Assembly (NCBI GenBank): GCA_001899635.1
Contig: MKVQ01000036.1
Span: 88,368-152,367, forward strand
Direction of reading: 5' to 3'
From: Myxococcales bacterium 68-20
GTDB lineage: Bacteria > Myxococcota_A > Polyangia > Polyangiales > Polyangiaceae
Length of the DNA: 64,000 bases
Numbering within the stretch: position 1 is the first letter of the stretch; each line of letters opens with the position of its first letter. The notes below the pieces were generated by a model that saw only the letters and a program-made list of their open reading frames with translations, did no database searches and was not told the origin of the DNA. This document shows, piece after piece, positions 46,168-55,915 of the stretch. Position numbers and translations under genes: made by a program.

Positions 46168-47445
46168 TCAGAACTTGATCGCGATGGACGACGTCGTCGA
46201 CGCGAGCACGCTCGGCGGCAGCCCCAGCTGACCGTAGTTGTTGAAGCCCCAACATCGAAGCTCGCCCGCCGAGCTCAATGCGCAGGAGTCCCCGAAGAGC
46301 GTCGTGTTCTCTACACGAGCGACCTCGTTGAACTCGTAGGCTCCGCTCACGGGGAGACACCGAACCTTGCCGTTCGTGTGGCGGATACACCCGCCCGCGA
46401 TGTCTTCCACGTCCGAGAGCACGCGGTTCGGATCCCCGGGTGTGGGGTCGAGGACCTTCGTGGGCGTGTACGACGTCTTGTTCCCCAAGATCCCCCAGAA
46501 CCAGAGCGTCTTGTCGTTCGCGAGAGCGAAGGTCGTGTACCGAGCCATCTGGACCTTCTTGATGTCGCTCAATCCAACGACCCGTCCCGGCGTGGGCTTC
46601 GAGCCAACCGCGATGCCGTTCCCCAGAAAAGAGCTCGAGCCCCAGCACCAGACCTCGCCGCTCTTCACGGCGCACGTGCTCACCAAACCGCAGGCCACCT
46701 GATCAGCCGTGAAGTTCGGGATCTCCTGGGGCACGGGATGGTTGACGAAGTCGACTATCCCGAGACCGAGCTGGCCTTGCATGTTCCCTCCCCAGCACGC
46801 GACGTGGCCGCTGGTCGATAGAGCGCACGCGTTGGCCTCCACCATGTCGACGTCCGCGATGTCCGTCAAAAACGGCTCGTCGGGGACGCTCGGCCGTGGC
46901 GTGCCGCCCCCGCCGTAGCTCCGCCCCCAGCACTTCAGGTCGTCGTTCGCCGTGACGGCGCACACCGCGCCATTGGGGGGAGAGGCGTTGTTCGCGATCT
47001 TCTTGAAGGTCGCGGCCTCCGCAGACGCGATCGGGAACGGCTTGAAGGTCGTCCCGCTCGAAGAGACCGCCCCTCTGCCGAGCTCTCCGGAGGTGTTGTT
47101 CCCCCAGCACTCCATCGTGGTGACGTTCGCTCTCTTCAGGCGAGCGCAGTAGAACGTTCCTCGAGCCCAGATCGCCTCGACGACGGGCGCCTCGGCTTCG
47201 GGACCGCTGTCCCATTCGATGCGGCCGTCGTTCGCAACGTCGGCGGTCGAGGCGTCGACGTACTGGGAATCGAGGTCCTGGGAGTCGAGGTCGCCCGCGT
47301 CGGCGAGCCCTGCGCTCGCGTCTTCGTCGGCCTCTTCATCGGCCCCGCGCGTCGCTCCGTCCGATCCTTCACTGCACCCCGCGGGAGCAAGGAACCCGAC
47401 CGCGACGCAGGCAAAAATGGAAAACCTCAAACCAAACCTATTCAT
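46168..47445 (-). CDS. RCC1-repeat lipoprotein R2, cluster B
   Basis: The 425-residue product has a lipobox at Cys24 (APAGC), a long acidic Asp/Ala/Ser linker and degenerate RCC1 repeats (MECWGNNTSGELGRG, CALSTSGHVACWGGNMQGQLG, CALSSAGELRCWGFNNYGQLG). It is distinct from the other RCC1 gene of the cluster (49449-50849) and takes the place that gene L occupies in cluster A. ATG at 47445 has GAGG upstream. It is the last gene of cluster B, 26 bp after the IgGFc-like gene, and converges on gene L. Confidence 0.85.
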   Translation of the reverse strand: MNRFGLRFSIFACVAVGFLAPAGCSEGSDGATRGADEEADEDASAGLADAGDLDSQDLDSQYVDASTADVANDGRIEWDSGPEAEAPVVEAIWARGTFYCARLKRANVTTMECWGNNTSGELGRGAVSSSGTTFKPFPIASAEAATFKKIANNASPPNGAVCAVTANDDLKCWGRSYGGGGTPRPSVPDEPFLTDIADVDMVEANACALSTSGHVACWGGNMQGQLGLGIVDFVNHPVPQEIPNFTADQVACGLVSTCAVKSGEVWCWGSSSFLGNGIAVGSKPTPGRVVGLSDIKKVQMARYTTFALANDKTLWFWGILGNKTSYTPTKVLDPTPGDPNRVLSDVEDIAGGCIRHTNGKVRCLPVSGAYEFNEVARVENTTLFGDSCALSSAGELRCWGFNNYGQLGLPPSVLASTTSSIAIKF

Positions 47446-47471
47446 GATTACGCCTCACCGCGCTCGGCCTG

Positions 47472-49418
47472 CTAGCGCACCACCGGAATCTCGACAGAAG
47501 AGATGGCTCGGAGCCCTGCCCCGCCCGGATAGCCGTAGCTGGCAGCGACATCCAATCCCCAGACGGTCAGAGCAAACGGCTCCTCGCTACGGATTCCGTG
47601 CCGGCCGTTCGCGCAGCTCTGGTCCCCGAACGGTTGGGGCTCGCCGTTCCGCACCATCGTCACGTAGGCGTACTGGTAGCGGCCCTCCGCATCGATGGGC
47701 TTCCAGTCCGTGATCGGTCCCGCACAGTCGAGCACGACGTCCTTGAACCCGTTCCCACGATCGTGACGAACCACGACGAGGGTCGTGTAGCCAAACGTCA
47801 CGTCCGTGAAGAACGTATAGGAGTCCAGATACTGCTGCACCGGAATCACGTTGACGAAGTCCGGGTCGCCGATCTTGGAGTCGACGGACATCATAAATCC
47901 GACGCTGTACCAGAGACTCGTCATGTAGCTGGCCAAGTAGAAGGGATGCTGCCCATCCTGGCTGCTGACGACGAACGGCTTGTCCGTCCAGAACGTCACC
48001 GTCTCGCCTTGCGACAGAGTCGCCGGTGCTCCCTGCGGGCGTTGCGGTCGATACGTCAGCGTCGTACCGTCGGCAGCTCCGACGAGACGCCAAGGGACCG
48101 ACTCTTCGACCGCGGTGGCACTGGACTCCTTGCCGGCGCGGATGGCCCCTCGACTCTCGTAGCGAACCGCCGCATATTCACTGCCCCACGCGCGGAGAGG
48201 CGGGATCTGCTGGTGTGAGACGTCGCAGTAGGACGTCATGTCTGTGCTCGGATAGATCGTGCACGTCGACCCACCGAACATCCCGATGGGCTTGTCCGAC
48301 TCGATGGGGCTTCCGACGAGCGCGCGCGGCTGCGTGATCTGCAGGATCTCCCCCCGCGCGAGGTTGTAGATCTTCGTTCGTCCGTCCGCGCTCGCCGTCC
48401 CTCCTGGCAGCTCGATCAGGTCGTCGTTGGGACGAATACGAACTTCCGTATCGTCGTTCGCGGCGATGATCTGGAGCGACGGGTTCATTCCCGATCTCCC
48501 ACGATCGATCGCGTCCCATGCGTCGACGACGAGATAGTTCGTATCCCATGCGCTGGTCGGCAAGAGGACCGTCGCCGCAGGGATGTAGCTCTTGGCTCCA
48601 CCATACGGGTAGATCGAGTAGGCACTGACGGGCCTGTCCGTGGTGACGTTGAACGCCGTGCCTTCACCCGAATAGAGCGGGATCGTGGGGTCGTTCGATT
48701 CCACCGCGGCAGGAAACGGGCACCGGATGTGGTCGGGATTCCAAGCCGGAGGGTCGGCGCTCTGATGCAGGAAGACGATCGCAACCTCGCCCGGAGGAAG
48801 TGGGCCCTCGAGGAGCTCGTAGTCCACCTCTTTTCCTCGAGTACGCGGGATCGCGACGCTTCGCGACAGATCGAGCTTCTCGCCCTTGAACTCGACCTGG
48901 ATGTTCACCGGGCTGTTCCAGGTATTCGCGACGAACGCCGCAAGGCAGGAGTTTCGATGATCCTGCAGCGGCGCGGTCGAGGGAGGGCCTCCGACCGACG
49001 CGACGGAAGACGTGGTCCAGAAGGAGCACCCGATCGTCCCTTCGTTCTTTTCGGCGCTCGAACAGGCCGGCACGCAAGATCCATTCGCGCATCCCATCTC
49101 GGGAGGGCATTCCCTCACCACTTCGCCCGTGCACGCGCTGAGGACCGAATGAAGATCCCGAGAACAGACGAACGTCTCGCAGGCCTCGCTGGTCGGAGCA
49201 TCGGCCGCACCGAAGCCACCGGCGTCCACGTGCACGAACGACGGACGCTCGGCGCCTCCACACGCGCTCATCACACCGAAAGCGCCTAGGATACCGCTCC
49301 AAACGACGGGCACGAGCCGTCCGAAGCGCTTCCACGCCGAGACGGGGCCGGAGGGGCCGGAGGGCGAGCCGGCCCCCGTTTCGTCGTGCCGATCTGTCGC
49401 CGTCGGTGCGTTCTTCAT
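47472..49418 (-). CDS. IgGFc-binding-like lipoprotein G, cluster B
   Basis: The 648-residue product is the counterpart of 42271-44046: a cysteine-rich segment with CSRDLHSVLSACTGEVV and GCSFWTTSS, then the large IgGFc-binding-like domain with SAYSIYPYGGAKSYIPAATV, KPIGMFGGSTC, SHQQIPPL and DPDFVNVIPVQQYLDSYTF. The N-terminus is longer than in cluster A: about 30 Ser/Gly/Pro residues precede the hydrophobic core, and the likely lipidated residue is Cys53. ATG at 49418 follows GAGGACGCAGAG, so the long leader appears real. Gaps to the neighbouring genes are 30 bp and 26 bp. Confidence 0.85.
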   Translation of the reverse strand: MKNAPTATDRHDETGAGSPSGPSGPVSAWKRFGRLVPVVWSGILGAFGVMSACGGAERPSFVHVDAGGFGAADAPTSEACETFVCSRDLHSVLSACTGEVVRECPPEMGCANGSCVPACSSAEKNEGTIGCSFWTTSSVASVGGPPSTAPLQDHRNSCLAAFVANTWNSPVNIQVEFKGEKLDLSRSVAIPRTRGKEVDYELLEGPLPPGEVAIVFLHQSADPPAWNPDHIRCPFPAAVESNDPTIPLYSGEGTAFNVTTDRPVSAYSIYPYGGAKSYIPAATVLLPTSAWDTNYLVVDAWDAIDRGRSGMNPSLQIIAANDDTEVRIRPNDDLIELPGGTASADGRTKIYNLARGEILQITQPRALVGSPIESDKPIGMFGGSTCTIYPSTDMTSYCDVSHQQIPPLRAWGSEYAAVRYESRGAIRAGKESSATAVEESVPWRLVGAADGTTLTYRPQRPQGAPATLSQGETVTFWTDKPFVVSSQDGQHPFYLASYMTSLWYSVGFMMSVDSKIGDPDFVNVIPVQQYLDSYTFFTDVTFGYTTLVVVRHDRGNGFKDVVLDCAGPITDWKPIDAEGRYQYAYVTMVRNGEPQPFGDQSCANGRHGIRSEEPFALTVWGLDVAASYGYPGGAGLRAISSVEIPVVR

Positions 49419-49448
49419 CTCTGCGTCCTCGAAACTCCGCAGCTCGTC

Positions 49449-50849
49449 TCAGAAGATGACGGTCTGCGGGCTGTAGTGCGGAAGGTCGTCCCTGACGCCG
49501 ATCCCGAGCTGTCCTTCGGCATTGCTGCCCCAGCACTGGACCGAACCGTCCTCGATCAGCGCGCACGTCGCTCGGTCCATCGCTGCAATTTGAACGATCC
49601 GAGCGCTCGAGCTCCCGACGACGACCGGCTTGAAGGCGACGTCGGCGTTCCCGCCGCCGAGCTGGCCATTCGTATTGTCGCCCCAGCAATAGGCCCTTCC
49701 CTCTCGGGTCCAGGCGCATGTCGTGATGTTGCTCGCTGCCACGTCCTCGATGGGCCCTGCCCCGAGGATGGTGACGAGGAAGGGAGCAAAGACATCCGAC
49801 TTGTTGCTGTTTCCAATGGCTCCGGTGGCGTTCTGCCCCCAGCAGTAGACGTCTCCTCGAGAGACGGCGCAGGCGTGCTGCGCTCCGGCGACGACGCTCG
49901 TGACCTCGTTCAGCCCTGGGATCTCGAGGGGGTCGCCGTCGGGAGAGAACGAGGTCTCTCGCGCCAGCGCATCCTTCAGCCCCCCCTTCTTCCATTCAGC
50001 CCCGCCCCAAGACAACAGCGCGCCGTTGTCGCGAATGGCGAAGCCGACACGCATCGTCCCGGTGCCAGAGAGCACGTGACGATAACGAAGCCCGACGGGG
50101 CCGACGACGCCGCTCTCGATCGGCAGATATCCTCGGCCGAGCTGCAGGGCGGAGTTCTCTCCCCAGCAATACATGCTTCCGCCTGCGTTCCCGTTCGTCC
50201 CCAGCGCGCCGACCGCACATGCGAAGGCGCCGCCCACGTCCACGCGGCTCGCGAAGGGCAGCCCCTCGACGCGAGAGGCGCTCGGGTGAGACTGCGTGTC
50301 GGTCACGACCTGATCTGCACTGAGCCCGAGCTGCCCGCGCGTGTTGGCGCCCCAACACATCACGGAGCCGTCCTCGAGGCGGGCACAGCTCGTCCCGACA
50401 CCCGACACGCTGATCTGCGTGGCGTTGTCGACGTTCGCGACACGCACGGGTCGCGCCGAGTACGGCCCGCTGGCCGCTCCGCCGTCGGCCGCCCCCGCGT
50501 CGGGGTCCGCAGGGGTCTCGGCCCCGAGTTGGCCGCTCGCGTTGCTGCCCCAGCAACGGACCGTCTTGTCCGCGAGGAGCGCGCAGACGTGGCTGCCTCC
50601 TTTTGCGGCAAGCGCGGTGACACAAGGCGTGACCTTGCACGTGAGCGGCACGGAGACCTCCGGCGCGTCCGCGTCCGCGTCCGCGCTGGAGCCGTCGCCG
50701 GGACCGGCGTCGACCGTGGGCGCGGGGTCGCTCCCAGCGTCGTCCGCGAGCTGTCCCAGCTCTCTGTCACTGTCCGAGCACGCGCCGCAGAGGACACCTG
50801 CTCCCAGAAGGAGACCGACGATACGAGTCGTCGTGGAGATGAGGCGCAT
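49449..50849 (-). CDS. RCC1-repeat lipoprotein R, cluster B
   Basis: The 466-residue product has a lipobox at Cys24 (LCGAC), an Asp/Ala-rich linker and about seven good RCC1 repeats (CALLADKTVRCWGSNASGQLG, CARLEDGSVMCWGANTRGQLG, CALIEDGSVQCWGSNAEGQLG). It is the counterpart of 40997-42250 but keeps more canonical repeats. It starts 4 bp after the P2 gene. A seven-bladed propeller on the cell surface is inferred. Confidence 0.88.
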   Translation of the reverse strand: MRLISTTTRIVGLLLGAGVLCGACSDSDRELGQLADDAGSDPAPTVDAGPGDGSSADADADAPEVSVPLTCKVTPCVTALAAKGGSHVCALLADKTVRCWGSNASGQLGAETPADPDAGAADGGAASGPYSARPVRVANVDNATQISVSGVGTSCARLEDGSVMCWGANTRGQLGLSADQVVTDTQSHPSASRVEGLPFASRVDVGGAFACAVGALGTNGNAGGSMYCWGENSALQLGRGYLPIESGVVGPVGLRYRHVLSGTGTMRVGFAIRDNGALLSWGGAEWKKGGLKDALARETSFSPDGDPLEIPGLNEVTSVVAGAQHACAVSRGDVYCWGQNATGAIGNSNKSDVFAPFLVTILGAGPIEDVAASNITTCAWTREGRAYCWGDNTNGQLGGGNADVAFKPVVVGSSSARIVQIAAMDRATCALIEDGSVQCWGSNAEGQLGIGVRDDLPHYSPQTVIF

Positions 50850-50853
50850 CAGC

Positions 50854-52050
50854 TCAGTCCTGGTCCTGGCGGTTGACGTTGCGGTGGAGGGCGATGTTGT
50901 CTCCGACGACCCATACGTCGTTGGGGCCGCTGCCCGATACGGCGTGCAGGTTGTTGTTCAGGACGTCCCAGCTCTTGGCCGTCGCCGTGATCTTCAGGGA
51001 GGAGCCGTCCCAGTGATGCACGCGCCCACGTGACGACGCGATCCAGACGTCGTTCACGCCTGTCCCCCAAATGGACGAGCGTCGCTTCATGGCTCCGGCG
51101 ACAGGCACCAGGTACTCGGACCAGCTGTACGCGCCCCCGTCGCCGGCCGGCGCCGCACGGAGAACGCCTCCCCCGCGGACCCAGAAATTCTGCCGGTCGA
51201 AGGCCCATATCTTGGAATAGGACTCGTTTCGGCTGGCGCCCGCGATCGTCGGCTGAGCGATCCAGCTCGCGCCGCTCTCGAGATAGATGCGTGGGCCGCC
51301 TTCGAAGATGTCCGTCGACCTTCCGGTTACCCACACGTCGAATCCCGAGCACGATACGGAATGGAGCTCGTGGTCGACGCCGGGAGTGGATGTCTCCCAT
51401 GAGGGGTTTCCGTCCTCTCCAGTGGCTCCGGTCCACCGAAGCACGGTGCCCGCCACGCCCACGATCGCCATGTTTCGTGGGCGCTCCGTGTCGCGCGAAG
51501 CTTCGCAGATCTCCATGAGGTCGGTCGTCGTTCCGCTCGGGATCGACGTCCAGGTCGTCCCCTCGTGTCCGCGAAGGATCGCGCCCGCGGCGCCGACGAC
51601 CCAGATGTCGCCCTCATGGTCGCCCCAGACTCCGTAGAGCGGCGTCTGCGCGTCCCAGACCACGGTCCATTGCGCGCCGTTCCAGCGCAGGACGAGGCCC
51701 TCCTCACTGACGGCCCAGGCGCTCTTCGGCGCAGGCACCCAGACGTCCATGAGCGTGAGCTTCCCACCGTCGGGGATCGGGAGAGGCGTTTCGCACCAAT
51801 CCACCGTGCACTTCGGGACACCGCCCGCATCGGTCTCGTCCGCCGCATCGGCTGCGTCCGCCGCATCGCTCGCGTCGGATGCGCCCGCGTCGACGAGCTC
51901 GACCTGAGCGGCGTCCATGCTCGCGTCGCCGTCGCCGTTCTGGTCGTTCGTCGCGGGAGCCTCGACGTTCGCGTTGGCGCATGCGGCGAAGCCCAGAAGG
52001 ACGAAGACCGTGCCTATCGCGTTCTGCCTGGGGAAGTACTTCATGGTCAT
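50854..52050 (-). CDS. Propeller-like lipoprotein P2, cluster B
   Basis: The 398-residue product has a lipobox at Cys24 (GFAAC) and a linker rich in Asp and Ala with a DAADAADAAD run. A CTVDWCETPLP cysteine pair follows, and then propeller repeats (DVWVPAPKSAWAVS, GVWGDHEGDIWVVG, IWGTGVNDVWIAS, GSGPNDVWVVGDNIALHR). The cysteine pair and the ending match P2 of cluster A. The start ATG at 52050 overlaps the P1 stop (ATGA). Confidence 0.85.
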   Translation of the reverse strand: MTMKYFPRQNAIGTVFVLLGFAACANANVEAPATNDQNGDGDASMDAAQVELVDAGASDASDAADAADAADETDAGGVPKCTVDWCETPLPIPDGGKLTLMDVWVPAPKSAWAVSEEGLVLRWNGAQWTVVWDAQTPLYGVWGDHEGDIWVVGAAGAILRGHEGTTWTSIPSGTTTDLMEICEASRDTERPRNMAIVGVAGTVLRWTGATGEDGNPSWETSTPGVDHELHSVSCSGFDVWVTGRSTDIFEGGPRIYLESGASWIAQPTIAGASRNESYSKIWAFDRQNFWVRGGGVLRAAPAGDGGAYSWSEYLVPVAGAMKRRSSIWGTGVNDVWIASSRGRVHHWDGSSLKITATAKSWDVLNNNLHAVSGSGPNDVWVVGDNIALHRNVNRQDQD

Positions 52051-53246
52051 TTCGCTCCCCGTGCCGGGCCGCGATGAAGGATGACGCGCTCGCCTACTAC
52101 CCAGACATCGTCAGGCCCGCTCCCCCAGATGCCGTAGAACGGGGTCGACGGTGGCAATGACGGGACCATCGAGCGAGACCAGCTCGAGCCGTCGCCGTGA
52201 AGGATGGTGTTCTCGTCTCCGATCGCCCAGACGTTCGTGGCGCTCGTGCCCCAGACGGCGCGCAGGTGCGTCGTGATCGTGGAGTCGGAGACGAGCCACC
52301 TGAGATCTCCCCCCTCGTCGTGGGCATAGTGACGGATCGTGCCGTTCTCTCCCACGGCCCAGACATCGTCAGTGGCAGTCCCCCAGACGCCGGTCAGGTG
52401 CTGGCGCGTGTTGCTGTTCGTCTGGGTCCATTCCGCGGCTCGGTTCCAATAGCCGTCCGTATGGAGGATCCGCCCGGACGCGCCGACGATCCAGATGTCG
52501 TTCGGCCCCGTCCCCCAGATTCCCGCGAAGTTATTCGCGGGGTTCCCCGCGATGTAGTGATCGAGAGCCGCCGTCAGCTTCGTCGTGGCGCCGCTCCAGC
52601 CGTCGGAGTGCCAGCACTTGTTGAGCGTGTTCGACGAGAACGAGCTCAGCGGGGCGAGAAGGAGCCATACGTCCGTCGCGCTGCTGCCCCAGATGGCCCG
52701 AGCCGAAGTCGGCGTGAAGGCCTGGAGCTTCGGAGCCTCGATCCTCGACCACACGGTCGCGGTGTCGTTCCAGCCGTCCGCATGGAAGATCTCGTTGACG
52801 CCGAACGCCCAGACGTCGTTGGGCCCGCTGCCCCAGATCCCGAAGAGAGGCTTTGGTTGCCCGGCCTCCGTCAGGAGAGGCTGCTGACTCCACGTGACGC
52901 CGTTCCAGTGGAAGACCGCTCCGCCGGATCCCACCGCCCAGACGTCGTTCGCCGAGCTGCCCCATATTCCGTACAACGCCACCTTGTCGTTGGGCATCTC
53001 CACGCGACACCAGCCGTCTTCGCTGCAGCGCGCGTCTTCCGGCGTGCTACCGTCGCTCCCCGATCCATCCGAGGTCGAAGCGTCCGTCACTGGACTGCCG
53101 GGGAGGGTCTCGCCGCCTCGCTCGTCCGGACCGGCGTGGGCGGGCGCGTTCTCGCCAGTCGCAGCGCAGCCGACTGCGCGGACTCCGAACACGAGCACGC
53201 CGGCGAGCCAGAGGTCTCTCCGTCCGAAGAAAGCCATGCGCCGCAT
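52047..53246 (-). CDS. Propeller-like lipoprotein P1, cluster B
   Basis: The 399-residue product is the same length as P1 of cluster A. It has a lipobox-like VRAVGC (Cys27) and a linker rich in Asp, Gly and Ser. Clear W-G-x-(G/S)-x-x-x-D-V-W-A-V/F-G repeats follow (GIWGSSANDVWAVG, GIWGSGPNDVWAFG, GVWGTATDDVWAVG, GIWGSGPDDVWVVG). ATG at 53246 is used because it overlaps the stop of the cysteine-knot gene as TGATG and begins a normal signal peptide; in-frame sequence further upstream is antisense-like noise. Confidence 0.85.
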   Translation of the reverse strand: MRRMAFFGRRDLWLAGVLVFGVRAVGCAATGENAPAHAGPDERGGETLPGSPVTDASTSDGSGSDGSTPEDARCSEDGWCRVEMPNDKVALYGIWGSSANDVWAVGSGGAVFHWNGVTWSQQPLLTEAGQPKPLFGIWGSGPNDVWAFGVNEIFHADGWNDTATVWSRIEAPKLQAFTPTSARAIWGSSATDVWLLLAPLSSFSSNTLNKCWHSDGWSGATTKLTAALDHYIAGNPANNFAGIWGTGPNDIWIVGASGRILHTDGYWNRAAEWTQTNSNTRQHLTGVWGTATDDVWAVGENGTIRHYAHDEGGDLRWLVSDSTITTHLRAVWGTSATNVWAIGDENTILHGDGSSWSRSMVPSLPPSTPFYGIWGSGPDDVWVVGERVILHRGPARGAK

Positions 53247-54382
53247 CAGTGCGTCACTCCAGGCGGGCAGGGTTCGACCACGCAGATACCGTCGATGCAC
53301 GCTTGCCCAGTCGCGCACGCGTTCCCGCACGAACCGCAATTTTGAGGATCTTTCGACAGATTGATCTCACAGCCATCGGAGAGGTCACGATTGCAGTCGC
53401 CAAATTCTGCGTTGCATCGACTTCCACAGCGGCCGAACCTGCAAGTCGGCGTCGCATTTGTATACGAATCGCAACGGACGCCGCAGGCGCCACAGTTCAT
53501 CAAATCTGCTTCGAAGTCCGTGAGACAATCGCAGCCACTCGGGCCGCGGTCGCACTGGCACGTCCCACCGTTGCAGACCTCGCCCGCGGCGCACTTGTTG
53601 CCGCAGGCCCCACAATTCTCGCGGTCACCGGCCACGTAGATTTCGCAACCGGTATCCATCTTCGCATCGCAATCGGCAAACCCATTTTGACACTTGAGGT
53701 TGCCGCAACTGGCATTCTGGCAGCCGTAATACATATTCGCGGGCGGCGGATCTTTGTCGGGAGGATAGCCGTTGCAGAAAGTTCCGCACGAGCCACAGTT
53801 GTAGTCGTCCGAATCCAGCTTTACGCAGTTACCCCAGCAGGAGGCCTCGCCTGGCTTGCACCCCTGGCAGGCGAAGTTTCCACAGATGGTGTCCCCGGGA
53901 CAGACGTTGCCACAGGTGGCACAATTCTCTTTCTTACTCAGCGGAGTCTCGCAGCCGTCTTCGATACGGCCGTTGCAGTCTGCATAAAAGGTCGAGCTGC
54001 ACGTCATCTGGCAGGCGCCACCGACGCAGATCCACTTCGCGTTGAGCTCGGCGTTCCTCCAGGCGTCCGTCGGGCACTTGTTTCCGCAGCTGCCGCAGTT
54101 CTCCGGATCGTTGGAGAGATCGACGTCGCAGAGGAAGCGCGAAGTCGAGCACGTCGCCCATGGGGCCTTGCACTTGTCGCTCGGGCACATGTCGACGACC
54201 GGAGTCCCGGGGACGCTCGCCTCGGCATCGCCTCCGTCGGGGCTACCGGTGAACGAGGGCGGCTGCGGCGCTCCAGCGTCGTCGTCGAACCCACGTCCGA
54301 GATAAGTCTGGGTGGTGCACGCCTGCACGAGAATGGTCGCGACAGCGAACACGGACGTGAAGCCAACGATGCGACGTTGCAC
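53246..54382 (-). CDS. Cysteine-knot lipoprotein C, cluster B
   Basis: The 378-residue product has a lipoprotein signal (ATILVQAC, Cys22), an acidic linker and the same NCGxCGxxC modules with DCN/DCD-x(6)-GCE segments as 37298-38521. GTG at 54382 is chosen as the start because AAGGAG stands 9 bp upstream, as in the cluster A gene; a GTG at 54445 overlapping the anti-sigma stop is in frame but would put 21 polar residues before the signal. Base composition is somewhat less GC-rich than the surroundings. The stop overlaps P1 as TGATG. Confidence 0.85.
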   Translation of the reverse strand: MQRRIVGFTSVFAVATILVQACTTQTYLGRGFDDDAGAPQPPSFTGSPDGGDAEASVPGTPVVDMCPSDKCKAPWATCSTSRFLCDVDLSNDPENCGSCGNKCPTDAWRNAELNAKWICVGGACQMTCSSTFYADCNGRIEDGCETPLSKKENCATCGNVCPGDTICGNFACQGCKPGEASCWGNCVKLDSDDYNCGSCGTFCNGYPPDKDPPPANMYYGCQNASCGNLKCQNGFADCDAKMDTGCEIYVAGDRENCGACGNKCAAGEVCNGGTCQCDRGPSGCDCLTDFEADLMNCGACGVRCDSYTNATPTCRFGRCGSRCNAEFGDCNRDLSDGCEINLSKDPQNCGSCGNACATGQACIDGICVVEPCPPGVTH

Positions 54383-54441
54383 GATTCGATCTCCTTGGGA
54401 TGTTCGAGGAACGTGTTCGGGTCGCGAGCGAGCGCTCGTGC

Positions 54442-55203
54442 TCACTCGGGCACGCCACCGGGCATCTTGGCCAGGGTGGCGGTGACACGGCGCGCGAACG
54501 CGCCTTCGTGATGCTCGGCGAGGAAGCGAGAGCCGAGGCGGCGAGCTTCGTCCGTTCGCCCGGCTCGTGCGAGGGCTTCGACCCGGAGCACGGACACCTC
54601 GACGGAGAACGCGCCGTGGGGGAAGTCCCGGTCGTACGAGTCCAGGAGCCGGAGCGTCTGCGTCGGCTCGTTGCTCCCGAGCGCGGCTCGAGCCGCTTCG
54701 ACGCGCGCGATCTCGCGACCGAGCGCGTCGCTCGACGCAGAGGCCCAGGCGCCGGCGCCGACTGTGGCCGCTCTCCTCGGAGGAGCGTCGAGAGCGGGGG
54801 CGTTCGGCAGGGAGTCCGGCGTCATGACAGGCGCCTTTGCTACGCCGTCGTCGTTCTCGAGCTGGTCGGTGCCCGCGCTGGCTACCGGGACGGCGAGCGC
54901 AGCGACGGCGGTCGGAGCGTCGCCGGTCGAAGGAGTGCGCTCGGAGGAGGTGAGGAAGCCCACGCCGATCGCGGCCCCCGCGAGCACGACGAGCGCAACG
55001 CCATGGACGTAGGAAGCGCCCGAGGTCCGTACGAGACGATCGCTCCAGCGCTCGCAGGACGCAACCGCGGGGACGCCGAGTGCCGCGAGCGTCTGCTCGC
55101 GCGCACCGGGGCGCGACGCATCGTCCTTCGCAGACTCGAGCAGACTCCGCTCACGTTCGTTCGCCGCGCCTCGGAGGAGCGGTTCGAAATCATAGTTCGT
55201 CAC
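54442..55203 (-). CDS. Putative membrane-anchored anti-sigma factor, cluster B
   Basis: The 253-residue product has a cytoplasmic N-terminal part of about 65 residues and one membrane segment (about 66-84). A Pro/Ala-rich linker leads to a C-terminal helical TPR-like domain with ALARAGRTDEARRLGSRFLAEHHEGAFARRV. The layout matches the cluster A protein at 36541-37275. GTG at 55203 follows GGAGGAAAG and overlaps the sigma stop as GTGA, so translation is coupled. The anti-sigma role is inferred from position and topology; no zinc-binding anti-sigma motif is visible. Confidence 0.72.
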   Translation of the reverse strand: MTNYDFEPLLRGAANERERSLLESAKDDASRPGAREQTLAALGVPAVASCERWSDRLVRTSGASYVHGVALVVLAGAAIGVGFLTSSERTPSTGDAPTAVAALAVPVASAGTDQLENDDGVAKAPVMTPDSLPNAPALDAPPRRAATVGAGAWASASSDALGREIARVEAARAALGSNEPTQTLRLLDSYDRDFPHGAFSVEVSVLRVEALARAGRTDEARRLGSRFLAEHHEGAFARRVTATLAKMPGGVPE

Positions 55204-55787
55204 GGCTTTCCTCCTTGACCTCGTGCTTGAAGCCGAGCGACGGCCGCCTGAAACTCCTGCCGCGCGCGTCTGAGGCGTGTGGCGACCGTTCCGAACGGAA
55301 GACCGAGCAGCTCTGCGATCTCCGTAACGGTGAGCTCTTCGAGCTCGAACAGGACGAACACGGCTCGGCGCTCCTCGGGGATGCTCGCGAGGATCTCGTC
55401 GAGCGTGGCACGCTCCTGTGCCCGAGCCACTGCGGTCTCTGCGGTCGGCCCAGGCGCGATCGACTCGAGCGAATCGCTCTCCGCGACCTCGCGCTCCCGT
55501 GCGGTCGCGAGATCGCGCCGGACGTTCGCGGCCACCCGCATCGCGATGCCGAAGATGAAGCTCCGCTCCTTGTCGGGGTGGATGCTCGAGAGCTTCTGCG
55601 CGAGGACGAGGAACACGCGCTGGGCGGCGTCGTCGGTCTCGGGCGGCCTCACGCCGAGGCGCCGAAGCGAACGCCACACGAACTCGTAGTACTCGACCGT
55701 GAGCTCGCGCAGACGGGCATGGAAAGCCGGGTCTCGCAAGGATTCGACCTCGTCGGCCGTCAGTCTCGCTGTCTGTGAGGCAACCAC
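55200..55787 (-). CDS. ECF sigma factor, cluster B
   Basis: The 195-residue product has region 2 (about 25-95, with TDDAAQRVFLVLAQKLSSI and SFIFGIAMRVAANVRRD) and region 4 (about 130-185, with IPEERRAVFVLFELEELTVTEIAELL and FGTVATRLRRARQEF). It is related to the cluster A sigma factor. GTG at 55787 with GAAGG upstream is preferred over TTG at 55793. A 92-bp piece of this gene (55366-55457) recurs exactly at the right end of the window (63909-64000). Confidence 0.9.
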   Translation of the reverse strand: MVASQTARLTADEVESLRDPAFHARLRELTVEYYEFVWRSLRRLGVRPPETDDAAQRVFLVLAQKLSSIHPDKERSFIFGIAMRVAANVRRDLATAREREVAESDSLESIAPGPTAETAVARAQERATLDEILASIPEERRAVFVLFELEELTVTEIAELLGLPFGTVATRLRRARQEFQAAVARLQARGQGGKP

Positions 55788-55915
55788 GAGCAACCTTCAA
55801 CACGGAGCGATGTCGACGAGGCCTCGATCGTATTTCAGAAACGACACCATCACTGCACGAGGAGCCGAGCCCAGCCGTAGCTCACTGCGCACACGAGCTC
55901 GGCCGTAAGTGCGCC

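Noticed and set aside
46146..46168. Short stem AGTCC/GGACT between the convergent ends of clusters A and B as a terminator.
   Set aside because: Only 5 bp, a 13-base loop and no T-run; too weak to annotate.
42271..49418. Reading the IgGFc-binding-like proteins as antibody-binding virulence factors.
   Set aside because: Only domain similarity is seen; in soil myxobacteria a role in binding IgG is not supported.
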